Origin: Legionella sp.
GTDB taxonomy: Bacteria; Pseudomonadota; Gammaproteobacteria; Legionellales; Legionellaceae
Reading direction: 5' to 3'
DNA length: 34,585 bases
Assembly: GCA_030158115.1 (NCBI GenBank)
Contig: JAOATK010000031.1
Span: 1 to 34,585 of the forward strand
In this document: positions 7,749 to 16,345 of the stretch, one piece after another
Position numbering within the stretch: the stretch's first letter is position 1
Layout of the letters: each line of letters starts with the position of its first letter
Position numbers and translations under genes: made by a program
The notes under the pieces: generated by a model
What the model saw: the letters and a program-made list of their open reading frames with translations, nothing else
Told to the model about the DNA's origin: nothing
Database searches by the model: none

Positions 7749-9116
7749 TTATCTGTCATAAGTTTGTATTAAATATTCCGCAACACTACGCAATCCCATC
7801 GCCTCTCCACCTTCAGGCTTACCGGGCTTATTTCCTAAATTCCAGGCCATAATATCAAAATGCATCCAAGGCACGGATTTGGTCACAAAACGCTGTAAAA
7901 ATAATCCTGCGGTAATAGCACCTGCATAGGGACTATCACTGGCATTTGCTATATCTGCAATTTGCGAACGCAAGGATTCTTCATAAGGAGAAAATAAAGG
8001 CAAACGCCAAACTGGATCCGTCACTTGGGCAGATATTTTTGTCAGATCATCAGCCAAATGATCCTGATTTGTAAATAATGCCACTATTTCAGTACCCACT
8101 GACACACGGGCAGCACCCGTTAATGTGGCAAAATCAATCAATAATTCAGGTTGTTCTTCACAAGCTAAAACTAAGGCATCGGCTAGGACTAAGCGTCCTT
8201 CTGCATCTGTATTATGTATCTCAACTGTTAAACCATTTCTCATAGTTAAGACATCGCCCGGTCTAAATGCATTAGGACCTACTGAGTTTTCCACTGCAGG
8301 AACAAGCATCTGCAAGCGAATAGGCAATTTACGCGCCATAATCCATTGCGCCAAACCAATCACGTGAGCGGCACCCCCCATGTCTTTTTTCATAAAGCGC
8401 ATACCAGAGGAAGGCTTTAAGTCCAAGCCGCCAGTATCAAAACAAACCCCTTTACCAACCAAAGTAACATGTGGATGTTGTTCATTCCCCCAAGTTAAAG
8501 ACAATAACCTAGGTTCAGACGCAGAGGCCCGACCCACAGCATGTATGGCAGGAAAATTACTTTCTAGTAACTCATTGCCAACCCACTGTTTAAATTGAGC
8601 CCCATAATGCAGAGCCATTTGTTCGACTACCTCTGCTAATTCTTTAGGACCTAGATCATTAGTTGGTTTATTGATCAAATCACGGACTAAAAAATGAGCG
8701 TCTGCTAAGGCCAAAAGATTAGGCAACTCCTCTGGCTGAACTACTAAGCGACGGGGTTTAATCTCATTCTTTTTGTAATGCTGAAAACTGTACTGAGCTA
8801 AGGCCCAATGGATAAAATCCTCCTGCTTAACAACCCCTTGGATTTGATATGTATTAGCAGGTAAAAAAAGTGCGGCATTTGCTAGTGCCAACCCATTATT
8901 TCCAGAACCAGAACCTATATATACTTTATCGATTAATCCATCTGCATTACTAATAAGACAATAATCCCCTATTTTTCCTTTAAACTCTCTCAAGGTAAAA
9001 CAATTACGCTCAACCGATGTCAAAAAATCAAGCCCCTCTTCCCATTGATTTTGAGGGATTAAATAAAGTGGAATTGCCTGATCACCGCTTGTTTCATAGA
9101 ATAATTCAGCTTGCAT
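7749..9116 (-). CDS. Second M17 leucyl aminopeptidase family protein
   Basis: A 455-aa M17 metallopeptidase, shorter than PepA. The N-terminal domain (about 1-135) shares little with PepA. The catalytic domain keeps VGKGVCFDTGGLDLKP, MKKDMGGAAHV and [14 protein letters not shown], so all metal-binding and catalytic positions look intact. The ending KPEGGEAMGLRSVAEYL is typical of the smaller PepB-like/LAP group. Its Shine-Dalgarno AAGGA is formed by the last codons of murJ and it starts 3 bases after the murJ stop, indicating strong coupling. Likely role: cytosolic peptide turnover with a specificity different from PepA. Legionella depends on host amino acids, so duplicated peptidases make sense, but that is inference. 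Confidence 0.9.
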   Translation of the reverse strand: MQAELFYETSGDQAIPLYLIPQNQWEEGLDFLTSVERNCFTLREFKGKIGDYCLISNADGLIDKVYIGSGSGNNGLALANAALFLPANTYQIQGVVKQEDFIHWALAQYSFQHYKKNEIKPRRLVVQPEELPNLLALADAHFLVRDLINKPTNDLGPKELAEVVEQMALHYGAQFKQWVGNELLESNFPAIHAVGRASASEPRLLSLTWGNEQHPHVTLVGKGVCFDTGGLDLKPSSGMRFMKKDMGGAAHVIGLAQWIMARKLPIRLQMLVPAVENSVGPNAFRPGDVLTMRNGLTVEIHNTDAEGRLVLADALVLACEEQPELLIDFATLTGAARVSVGTEIVALFTNQDHLADDLTKISAQVTDPVWRLPLFSPYEESLRSQIADIANASDSPYAGAITAGLFLQRFVTKSVPWMHFDIMAWNLGNKPGKPEGGEAMGLRSVAEYLIQTYDR

Positions 9117-9119
9117 TTT

Positions 9120-10697
9120 TTATTCCTTCATCTGACCACGGAAGTGCATAAGCCTAAGCCCCGTTATGCCTAAAACTAATAAATAAATTACTACTGCTGC
9201 CAAGACATGTACTGAGAGCATACCTAAGCGCATTACTGGCGAGAAACTTAACCAATACTCGACTGTTCCTGTCATATAAACCAGGTAAACACTAATCGCC
9301 ATATTAGCACATAATAACTGTACAATATACTTCCACCATCCTGGCGAGGGTTGAAAGACCCCTCGCTTTATCAATAAAAATAACAATAAGCCACAATTAA
9401 CATAGCCCGCTAAAGCAGAAGCAAGCGTTAGTCCTGCATGAGCCATGTAACCGATAAATAGAGCACATAAGACTGTATTGACTACCATAGAAATAACACC
9501 CACCTTAACAGGAGTCGTGATATCTTGGCGCGCATAAAAACCTGAAGCTAATACTTTAACCATCATAAAAGCTGGCACACCAGAGGCCAGCGTCATTAAA
9601 CTTTTTTGCGTTTGAAGAACATCATAAGCACCAAACTTACCATAAGCAAAGCAGCAGGCAATTAAAGGCATAGAAAATAAACACAGGGCAATTGCAGCAG
9701 GAACCCCAATTAATAAAATAGAACGTAATCCCCAATCTAAGGCCTGCGAATATTGGGTATCACTCTGTTCTGCGTATCTGCGAGATAGGTGTGGTAAAAT
9801 GACTGTAGCAATTGCTACACCAAAAACACCTAAGGGAAAATCAGTCAATCGATCAGTGTAATAGAGCCAAGAAACGCTTCCTACTTTTAAAAAAGATGCA
9901 AAAATACTATCAACCATTAAATTAAGTTGCCCAATTGATACCCCAAATAAAGCAGGAATCATTAACTTAAGGACTTTATTTACCCCCGGATCATTACGAA
10001 CTACCTTAGGCCTTACCAATAAATTCTTCTGATATAAAAAGGGTAGCTGAAAAGTTAATTGCACAATACCAGCAGCTAAGACCCCCCAAGCAAGACCCAC
10101 GATAGGTTGCGGCAAGTGAGGACATAAATAAAGAGCTGCTAAGATCATGCAAATATTTAATATCACTGGTGTAAAAGCAGGTACTGCAAAATAACCATAA
10201 GTATTAAGTACAGCACCCGACATAGCGGTTAAAGAAACCAGCATTAAAAAGGGAAAAGTAATGCGCAACATTTCGGTCGTCAAAGCCGCGCGACTCCCAT
10301 CATGACTAAAGCCTGGAGCAAACAAAAAGACGATGATCGGAGATGCTACTATTCCTATAGTAGTTACCACCGTCAGAATCGCTCCCAAATAACCAGAAAT
10401 TCGTGCAATAAAAACCCGCACATCATCCGAGGATCGTGTTTTTTGATATTCAGCAAGTACTGGAACAAACGCTTGAGAAAAAGCACCCTCAGCAAAGAGT
10501 CGACGCATAAAATTAGGGATACGAAATGCCACAAAAAATGCATCCATTCCCGCATCAGCCCCAAACAGACTTGCAAGAACCATATCACGCACAAAACCCA
10601 CCATACGTGAAATAAACGTCATGACTGAAACAAGTGTGGTTGACCGTAATAAGCTTTGTTTTTTTGATATGATCGTATCGGTTTTAGTAGCTGACAT
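9120..10697 (-). CDS. murJ: Lipid II flippase MurJ (MviN)
   Basis: Inner-membrane protein of 525 aa that moves lipid II across the membrane for peptidoglycan synthesis. It has about 14 hydrophobic helices of the MOP exporter fold. The N-terminal signatures are SRMVGFVRDMVLASLFGAD and FRIPNFMRRLFAEGAFSQAF. They include the conserved Arg and Asp of the central cavity. No strong Shine-Dalgarno precedes the ATG at 10697, so the exact start is less certain. It is first in an operon with an M17 peptidase and a DUF1840 protein, and divergent from rpsT. The murJ-rpsT divergent pairing occurs in other gammaproteobacteria. Confidence 0.95.
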   Translation of the reverse strand: MSATKTDTIISKKQSLLRSTTLVSVMTFISRMVGFVRDMVLASLFGADAGMDAFFVAFRIPNFMRRLFAEGAFSQAFVPVLAEYQKTRSSDDVRVFIARISGYLGAILTVVTTIGIVASPIIVFLFAPGFSHDGSRAALTTEMLRITFPFLMLVSLTAMSGAVLNTYGYFAVPAFTPVILNICMILAALYLCPHLPQPIVGLAWGVLAAGIVQLTFQLPFLYQKNLLVRPKVVRNDPGVNKVLKLMIPALFGVSIGQLNLMVDSIFASFLKVGSVSWLYYTDRLTDFPLGVFGVAIATVILPHLSRRYAEQSDTQYSQALDWGLRSILLIGVPAAIALCLFSMPLIACCFAYGKFGAYDVLQTQKSLMTLASGVPAFMMVKVLASGFYARQDITTPVKVGVISMVVNTVLCALFIGYMAHAGLTLASALAGYVNCGLLLFLLIKRGVFQPSPGWWKYIVQLLCANMAISVYLVYMTGTVEYWLSFSPVMRLGMLSVHVLAAVVIYLLVLGITGLRLMHFRGQMKE

Positions 10698-10806
10698 AAA
10701 TTCTATTCATTATAAAAAAGAGATCTATAATATACCTATAATAATTAAAATTACATGTTTTCTACATTCAAACTCTATTCTTCGTATTGATTAAGTTAGA
10801 ATTCTA

Positions 10807-10835
10807 TTGACAAATTCTACCTCATTGTGCAAGAT
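10807..10835 (+). promoter_or_regulatory. Candidate rpsT promoter
   Basis: A perfect -35 TTGACA (10807-10812) has CAAGAT (10830-10835) 17 bases downstream as a weak -10, keeping the key A2 and T6 positions. It would give a leader of about 35 bases before the GTG start. Confidence 0.45.
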
Positions 10836-10875
10836 CAGCATCTTTTGTACCCGTCAGATGAGTGGAGATTTTTAA

Positions 10876-11142
10876 GTGGCAAATATTAAATCAGCGATCA
10901 AACGTGCTCGCCAAAACGTAAAATTACGTCAACATAACGCCAGCGCGCGCTCCATGTTCCGTACTTACATTAAAAATGTATTAAAAGCTGTTGAAGCAGG
11001 CAATAAAGAAGTAGCTACTGCTGCGTATGCAAAAGCACAACCTGTGATTGATAAAGCTGCTGCAAAAGGCTTAATTCACAAAAATAAAGCTTCTCGTATT
11101 AAAAGCCGTTTAGTAGCTCGTGTTAAGGCAATGGCTGCTTAA
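10876..11142 (+). CDS. rpsT: 30S ribosomal protein S20
   Basis: Small-subunit protein that binds 16S rRNA, 88 aa, very basic. The start [20 protein letters not shown] and the end [19 protein letters not shown] are diagnostic of S20. It uses a GTG start at 10876, with GGAG 8 bases upstream. In E. coli rpsT also has a non-AUG start and is under autogenous translational control; a similar weak start here would fit. Monocistronic: divergent from murJ, convergent with enhC, and followed by a palindromic repeat. Confidence 0.97.
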   Translation: MANIKSAIKRARQNVKLRQHNASARSMFRTYIKNVLKAVEAGNKEVATAAYAKAQPVIDKAAAKGLIHKNKASRIKSRLVARVKAMAA

Positions 11143-11180
11143 TAGCACTTTATTCCTATGGCTTGAAATAAAAAGGCCAT

Positions 11181-11268
11181 TGTAGCCTGGTTGCTTGCAA
11201 CCAGGATCTTTCTTTCTGAATTGATAGTTCATGCCTTACATCGTCCCGGTTGCAAGCAACCAGGCGAC
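11181..11268. repeat. Nested palindromic repeat, GTAGCCTGG family
   Basis: Two short hairpins, 11186-11205 (CCTGGTTGC, loop TT, GCAACCAGG) and 11245-11264 (one mismatch, loop AA), are also inverted copies of each other. The pair can therefore fold either as two small stems or as one long stem of about 23 bases (GTAGCCTGGTTGCTTGC... against its complement). It lies between the convergent rpsT and enhC genes and probably terminates both. The GTAGCCTGG core matches the copy at 2988. Confidence 0.8.
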
Positions 11269-11293
11269 TTAAACCCAATTTATGCCTCTTTAA

Positions 11294-14200
11294 TTAACTA
11301 ACCGCACTTGCCGACTTCGCTTGATTAAGTTGATCATAGGCCTGTTTCGCAGGAACAAAATCAGGGTATTGAGTGACCAACTGTCTTAGAATTATTCGTG
11401 ATAATTGCTCATCACCACGATTCCACTCATTTAATGCCTCAAGATACATTAAGTTAGCTGTCTCCCCTGATAGAATAGGCGCGCCATTTAAAACAATGGG
11501 CTCAACAAAACTTACCTTTGCCTGCGATTGAGCTTCTATGCGTTGCAATACTTGGCGTGCTTGTAAATTACCGTTTTCACTGGCCTGCCTTAGTAATTGC
11601 TGTGCTTTACTCACAGAAACTTCCCCTGCGGTGCCATCTAAATAATAAGAGCCTAATTGGTATTGAGCATAAGCATTTTGTCGTACTGCTAATTTTTCAT
11701 AAAGATTTACTGCCATCTTAGGATTCTTCTCAACTCCTAATCCATAGTGATACATACGCGCTAACGCTAACATCGCTTTTTCATTCCCTTTAGCTGCAGC
11801 TTGCTGATAATATTTAAGCGCTTCAGCAAAGTCTATGCTAGTTGTCACACCTGTTTCAGAAAATAACCCTAACTGATATAAAGCATTAGCATTACCTAAT
11901 TCAGCCGCTTTTTTATACCAAGATAAAGCTTGTTTTTCATCACGTGGTTGGCCTAGACCATTCAAACAAATGCTTCCTAATTGGCTCATAGCTTCAGGAA
12001 TTTGCTTGTCGGCCGCATCCGTAAATAACTCTTTAGCTTTTTGATAATTAACTGGTGTGCCTTTACCGTATAAATACATTAATCCTAAATTATACATTCC
12101 CATAGGATTTCCTTTGGCTGTAGCTTGTTCATAAGCTTTAAGCGCTTGAGAGTAATTATCATCCACTGTTTCTTCAACAAACCCTAAGGCAACAAATGCT
12201 TCAGGTAATGAACCGGCTGCTTTTTGGTACCATTGTTTTGCTTGAGCATAATCAGGCTCACCATTTTGACCTACTTGATAAAACTGCCCTAGTAAATATT
12301 GAGCGGTTGAATTCCCTTGTTCTGCTGCAGCTAAATACCAACGCTGAGCATTTGCCATGTTAGGAATATCACCCAAACCCTTTTCATTCATATAAGCTAA
12401 TTTTAATTGAGCATCCCTGTCGCCTTTTTCAGCTAATCCTTCATAAATTGCCCGGGCTTGTTTCATTTTTTCGGCATCTGTATTACCTGCCAAATAAAAA
12501 TCGGCTAAAACAATCCCTGCATGACTATTACCTAACTCATAGGCACGAGTTAAATACGGTAAAAAATCTTGCCCTGATTTTTGTTTCAAGACTGCCATAT
12601 TAAAATCAGCATAAGCAAATTTATTATTCACAGCCTGCTGAAGTTGCTCAATTCCTTTTTCTTCGTTTTTTTCAATCCCTTTACCTTCGGCTGCATAAGT
12701 CCCTAAAATAAACTGACTAACAGCACTTTGGCCCGCTTGTTGATACCATTCAACTGCTTGAGCGATATCAGGAGTTGTACCAATACCACGATCATACAGC
12801 AAACCTAATAATAAAGCGGCTTGAGCATCACCTGCTGCTGCCTGTTCTTTAGCAACAGAAAACGCTTGCTCACGTATTTGTGGATTACTGTCCATGGCAT
12901 TATAAAAGGCCAAGGGTAACAACGCATTCGAAATACCCTTATCTACAGCGCCTTGATATAGTTCTCGAATCATCGCTATTTTACGTTGTTTGGCATCCAT
13001 GTTTAAATTACTTTCTTGCTGAGTGGCTAATCGATCAGCTAGCTCATATTCAGCAAGGCCATCATTTCCTGCTGCGGCCAAATACAACATAGAAATTGCT
13101 TGTTCTGGATCAGCCTTAATGTAAACAACCCCATCTGGTCCTGTTTTTCCCTCTGCCAGAAGACGAGACAAAACATACTGTGATTTTTTATTACCTTTAA
13201 ATGCTGCGTCAGTTAAATCACTTAAAGCCAAATCATAATCCGTTTTATCCTTAGCGCGTTGTAAATGTAAAATACCTAAATTATATTCCGCTCCTAAATG
13301 TTGTTGCTGAACAGCATTCTGATAAAAAACAATGGCTGCATCATCATTTTGTGTGACACCAATTCCGTATTGGAACATTTGCCCTATTTCAAATTGAGAC
13401 TGAGCATCGCCTAGGATGGCTCGATTGTATAACTGGTAAAAAACGGAGGTATAATTGACTTGTCTTTGCCAACCTTCTGTCCATTGATCAAACACACTAG
13501 GTGGCTGTTCATTTTCTGCATAATGGGCATCCATATAAGGCGCAGGCAAATCACTATGAGATAATACAGGATTGTTTGCATTCAATATATCAGCAACCTG
13601 TTTATTCAGAGGATAGCCAGGGTAAGTCCATTGACTTATATGCGAGAGATTTTGTTTTAATAAGGCATCATAATAATTAGATATAGGCACCTCATTAGGT
13701 TGTACTAAATCAAATTGAGGTCGAAAAATAAGTTGCCGAGATATTACTTTAAGTTGTGGGGATTGATTATACGAATAATTACCCACTACCTGTGGATTAG
13801 TCCATGCACTAAATATGCCATTCATCTGATAAACAGTTTGATCTAATTTCGCAGTGGCTCCGTTACTTAACCAAAGTGCCGCATCGGCTAATACTTTGTT
13901 TTTTTCTACATTTTTTTCTGCTAGATTGGCCTTATCTGACCATTGTTTAGCTAAAACAGCATCAGCATCAACACCTATCCCTTTTTGGTATAATTCGGCT
14001 ACCTGTCGCTGGGCTTCAGTCGAACCGTTTTCAGCGGCTTTTAATGTCCAAGTAAATCCTATTTTAGGATCATACACTGCACTTTTATCTTGTAAATAAA
14101 GATGCGCTAACTCAAGATAGGCCTGAGTATTATTAGAATTACCTGCTTTAGCGAACCATTGAAGTGCTTGCTCTTTTTGATTTTGCTCTAAAGCAATTTC

Positions 14201-14890
14201 ACCTAATTGAACCATGGCAGGAGCATAGCCCTTTGCCACCGCCTGGTTTAATAAATCAGTTCCTTTAACCACATCTTTGGTAACCAGTTTGCCTGTAGCA
14301 TATAAATCACCCAGCTTAGCCAATGCCTTAGGGTTACCATTTGTTGCTGCTTTATTTAACCATATTAGCCCTAATTTATTATTCTCTGAGTGTCGACTAT
14401 CGATAAAATTTTCTGCTAACTCAAACTGAGCAATGGCATTTCCATTTTTTGCTGCATCAATGTAATAGTGTGTCGCTGCATCATTATTTTTTTTGACACC
14501 TATACCGTATAAATAAGCCGCAGCCATAAACATCTGCGCATTCACATCTCCAGCAGCCGCAGCCTGTTTAAACCATACCACTGCTTTTTCAGCATCTTTT
14601 TCCTGTAGTAAAGAATACTTGGACATAATTTGTACTGCGGGCAAATAGCCTTTTTGCGCTGCTTGAGTAAAATAACGCATTGCTAATTGGGTATTTTTTA
14701 ATTGGCCATATCCATAAAGATAAATCTTGCCCAGATAATAATCGGCAACCGGATTCTTTCCGGTTTGAGTCATTAATGGCTCAACGGCTTTATTGTAGTT
14801 ACCTAATCGATAGGCACTAAAATCATCAGCAAAAACCTGCTGACCAGCTGATGCAGCAAACAAACAGACCCAAGGTACCAGTGATTTCAT
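11294..14890 (-). CDS. enhC: Enhanced-entry protein EnhC, Sel1-repeat periplasmic protein
   Basis: A very long (1198 aa) exported Sel1/TPR-like repeat protein. Signal peptide MKSLVPWVCLFAASAGQQVFA, then about twenty Sel1 units of 36 or so residues, each with an A..LG.LY..G.G....A..W...AA..G pattern. The repeats are broken by a non-repeat stretch at about residues 345-490, then run to near 1140. The C-terminus has a non-Sel1 tail (GETANLMYLEALNEWNRGDEQ). In L. pneumophila EnhC is periplasmic, inhibits the lytic transglycosylase Slt, limits release of muropeptides sensed by host NOD1, and supports growth in macrophages. GAGGGAG lies 7 bases before the ATG. Last gene of enhA-enhB-enhC, 41 bases after enhB. 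Name and role come from family, length and operon order. Confidence 0.93.
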   Translation of the reverse strand: MKSLVPWVCLFAASAGQQVFADDFSAYRLGNYNKAVEPLMTQTGKNPVADYYLGKIYLYGYGQLKNTQLAMRYFTQAAQKGYLPAVQIMSKYSLLQEKDAEKAVVWFKQAAAAGDVNAQMFMAAAYLYGIGVKKNNDAATHYYIDAAKNGNAIAQFELAENFIDSRHSENNKLGLIWLNKAATNGNPKALAKLGDLYATGKLVTKDVVKGTDLLNQAVAKGYAPAMVQLGEIALEQNQKEQALQWFAKAGNSNNTQAYLELAHLYLQDKSAVYDPKIGFTWTLKAAENGSTEAQRQVAELYQKGIGVDADAVLAKQWSDKANLAEKNVEKNKVLADAALWLSNGATAKLDQTVYQMNGIFSAWTNPQVVGNYSYNQSPQLKVISRQLIFRPQFDLVQPNEVPISNYYDALLKQNLSHISQWTYPGYPLNKQVADILNANNPVLSHSDLPAPYMDAHYAENEQPPSVFDQWTEGWQRQVNYTSVFYQLYNRAILGDAQSQFEIGQMFQYGIGVTQNDDAAIVFYQNAVQQQHLGAEYNLGILHLQRAKDKTDYDLALSDLTDAAFKGNKKSQYVLSRLLAEGKTGPDGVVYIKADPEQAISMLYLAAAGNDGLAEYELADRLATQQESNLNMDAKQRKIAMIRELYQGAVDKGISNALLPLAFYNAMDSNPQIREQAFSVAKEQAAAGDAQAALLLGLLYDRGIGTTPDIAQAVEWYQQAGQSAVSQFILGTYAAEGKGIEKNEEKGIEQLQQAVNNKFAYADFNMAVLKQKSGQDFLPYLTRAYELGNSHAGIVLADFYLAGNTDAEKMKQARAIYEGLAEKGDRDAQLKLAYMNEKGLGDIPNMANAQRWYLAAAEQGNSTAQYLLGQFYQVGQNGEPDYAQAKQWYQKAAGSLPEAFVALGFVEETVDDNYSQALKAYEQATAKGNPMGMYNLGLMYLYGKGTPVNYQKAKELFTDAADKQIPEAMSQLGSICLNGLGQPRDEKQALSWYKKAAELGNANALYQLGLFSETGVTTSIDFAEALKYYQQAAAKGNEKAMLALARMYHYGLGVEKNPKMAVNLYEKLAVRQNAYAQYQLGSYYLDGTAGEVSVSKAQQLLRQASENGNLQARQVLQRIEAQSQAKVSFVEPIVLNGAPILSGETANLMYLEALNEWNRGDEQLSRIILRQLVTQYPDFVPAKQAYDQLNQAKSASAVS

Positions 14891-14931
14891 GAATATTCTC
14901 CCTCTTTACATGGCAATTCAATTTTTTAAAG

Positions 14932-15492
14932 TTATACCCCAGGTATAATACCGTAATGCACTACCTCATTAACGGCTCCGTTTCGTGTATTGCCATCAGC
15001 TATCCAAAAATTACCCTTATTATTCATTCCAAATTTCACATTCACATATTCACATATTTTAACTGTCTCATTGCAATCAACTATTTTTCCATAAGAGGCT
15101 TTGCCATCCCCTAGGGTACAAATAAATTTCACTGTAGGCTCACCAGTCGCTAAAGCAGCCCATTGTTTAGGACCAATGGTATGATTGACACGGGTAGAAT
15201 ATTCGCTGTCTTCATCACGCATTTGATACAAACTAATAGTTTGAGGCAACGTATTATAAAAAAAATACAATGATTGCAAGGCGCCTTCTTTACCAGGAAA
15301 TAAAGACAATACTTTAAGATGCTGTTTGTAACCTACGGGCCTGCAACCTATTGGAAATCGCGACTCCTCTTTCTCAGCCTTTTGAGCCTTAGTCAGCTCA
15401 TCTGGTTTTATTGGATCCGCTTGTAGATGAGTCGATAATAATCCCAACACCGCTACCAATGAAATTGAAGTGAATTTTTTTAATTGATTCAT
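14932..15492 (-). CDS. enhB: Enhanced-entry protein EnhB
   Basis: Exported protein of 186 aa with a signal peptide (MNQLKKFTSISLVAVLGLLSTHLQA, cleavage near LQA|DP). The mature part has four cysteines (GCRPVG, FICTLG, DCNETVKICEY), consistent with disulfides in the periplasm. No enzymatic motif is visible. Its start overlaps the enhA stop (ATGA), with GAGAGAG as ribosome-binding site inside enhA. Identification rests on its position between a YkuD L,D-transpeptidase and the Sel1 giant and on recalled EnhB features. The biochemical function is unknown. Confidence 0.85.
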   Translation of the reverse strand: MNQLKKFTSISLVAVLGLLSTHLQADPIKPDELTKAQKAEKEESRFPIGCRPVGYKQHLKVLSLFPGKEGALQSLYFFYNTLPQTISLYQMRDEDSEYSTRVNHTIGPKQWAALATGEPTVKFICTLGDGKASYGKIVDCNETVKICEYVNVKFGMNNKGNFWIADGNTRNGAVNEVVHYGIIPGV

Positions 15493-16208
15493 GATACTCT
15501 CTCGCTGTCATTGATAGGTCGAACAATAACTACTGTGCCTTGAAACCCATTACGTTCACTAGATAATTCAACAAAATTCAAATTCAACCATTTTGCATCC
15601 TCTGTAAACATACGCACACACCCATGGCTTGCTCTAACCCCAGGAATATCATCAGAGCCATGTAATGCAAAACCTTTATGGAAGAACATACAATAAGGCA
15701 TCTTGGCTCCCCCTTTACCGATGGGGAACACATCTGAGGTACATTTTTCATTTTCTTTACTAAACATTCTAAAAATACCGGTTAAAGTCCGGCAAGAACG
15801 GTTTGCATCCGGACATCGATCACGTCCAGAAGAGATGGGGCCCCAACGTAGTAAATTACCATCAGCATCATAAGCTCCCCACGCTAATTTATCTTGATCT
15901 ACAATAATTTGTTTTTGATTTTCCATCGGAACTTTAAGGGGAAAAGGCGCTACGTCAAGCATGCTCACGAATGGGAGATTTTTTGGCACAGCAATCACCT
16001 TACCTGGCCACAACGAATTATAAGTTCTATTGATACGTTGTACGACGTCTTTTTGTACTGGATCTGGGAAAAGGTTATCCCAATTTTGCCCGGAACTTAC
16101 AGTGATACAATCATATTGGGGATAGCCACATAATCCCGTACCGTAAAATCCTGCATGCGCTACGATAGTCGTAAGCATCATCCATGCAGTTAATAGTAAT
16201 TTGTTCAT
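15489..16208 (-). CDS. enhA: Enhanced-entry protein EnhA, L,D-transpeptidase (YkuD)
   Basis: Exported 239-aa protein with signal peptide MNKLLLTAWMMLTTIVAHA. A LysM-like or N-terminal binding region (about 30-90, with VQRINRTYNSLWPGKVIAVP) precedes the YkuD domain. The catalytic signature is complete: HGSDDIPG then ASHGCVRM, with His and nucleophile Cys. L,D-transpeptidases make 3-3 cross-links or attach proteins to peptidoglycan. First gene of the enh operon; GGAG lies 8 bases before the ATG. Coupling of a peptidoglycan transpeptidase with EnhC, a regulator of lytic transglycosylase, suggests that the operon remodels the wall during infection (inference from family knowledge). Confidence 0.9.
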   Translation of the reverse strand: MNKLLLTAWMMLTTIVAHAGFYGTGLCGYPQYDCITVSSGQNWDNLFPDPVQKDVVQRINRTYNSLWPGKVIAVPKNLPFVSMLDVAPFPLKVPMENQKQIIVDQDKLAWGAYDADGNLLRWGPISSGRDRCPDANRSCRTLTGIFRMFSKENEKCTSDVFPIGKGGAKMPYCMFFHKGFALHGSDDIPGVRASHGCVRMFTEDAKWLNLNFVELSSERNGFQGTVVIVRPINDSERVS

Positions 16209-16345
16209 ATGGCAGCTCCCTCGTCCTTACTTATCTTAATTATTGTTACATGCAAGATTCGTGCTTAAATAGCAATTTATTTATTATCTTGTACATACAA
16301 AATAAGTTTAGTACTAATATCTCTATTTTTACCAGAAATTTGTGT

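Noticed and set aside
10302-10610. 102-codon plus-strand frame opposite murJ
   Set aside because: Low-complexity, Lys/His/Cys-rich translation antisense to conserved MurJ helices; no start signals.
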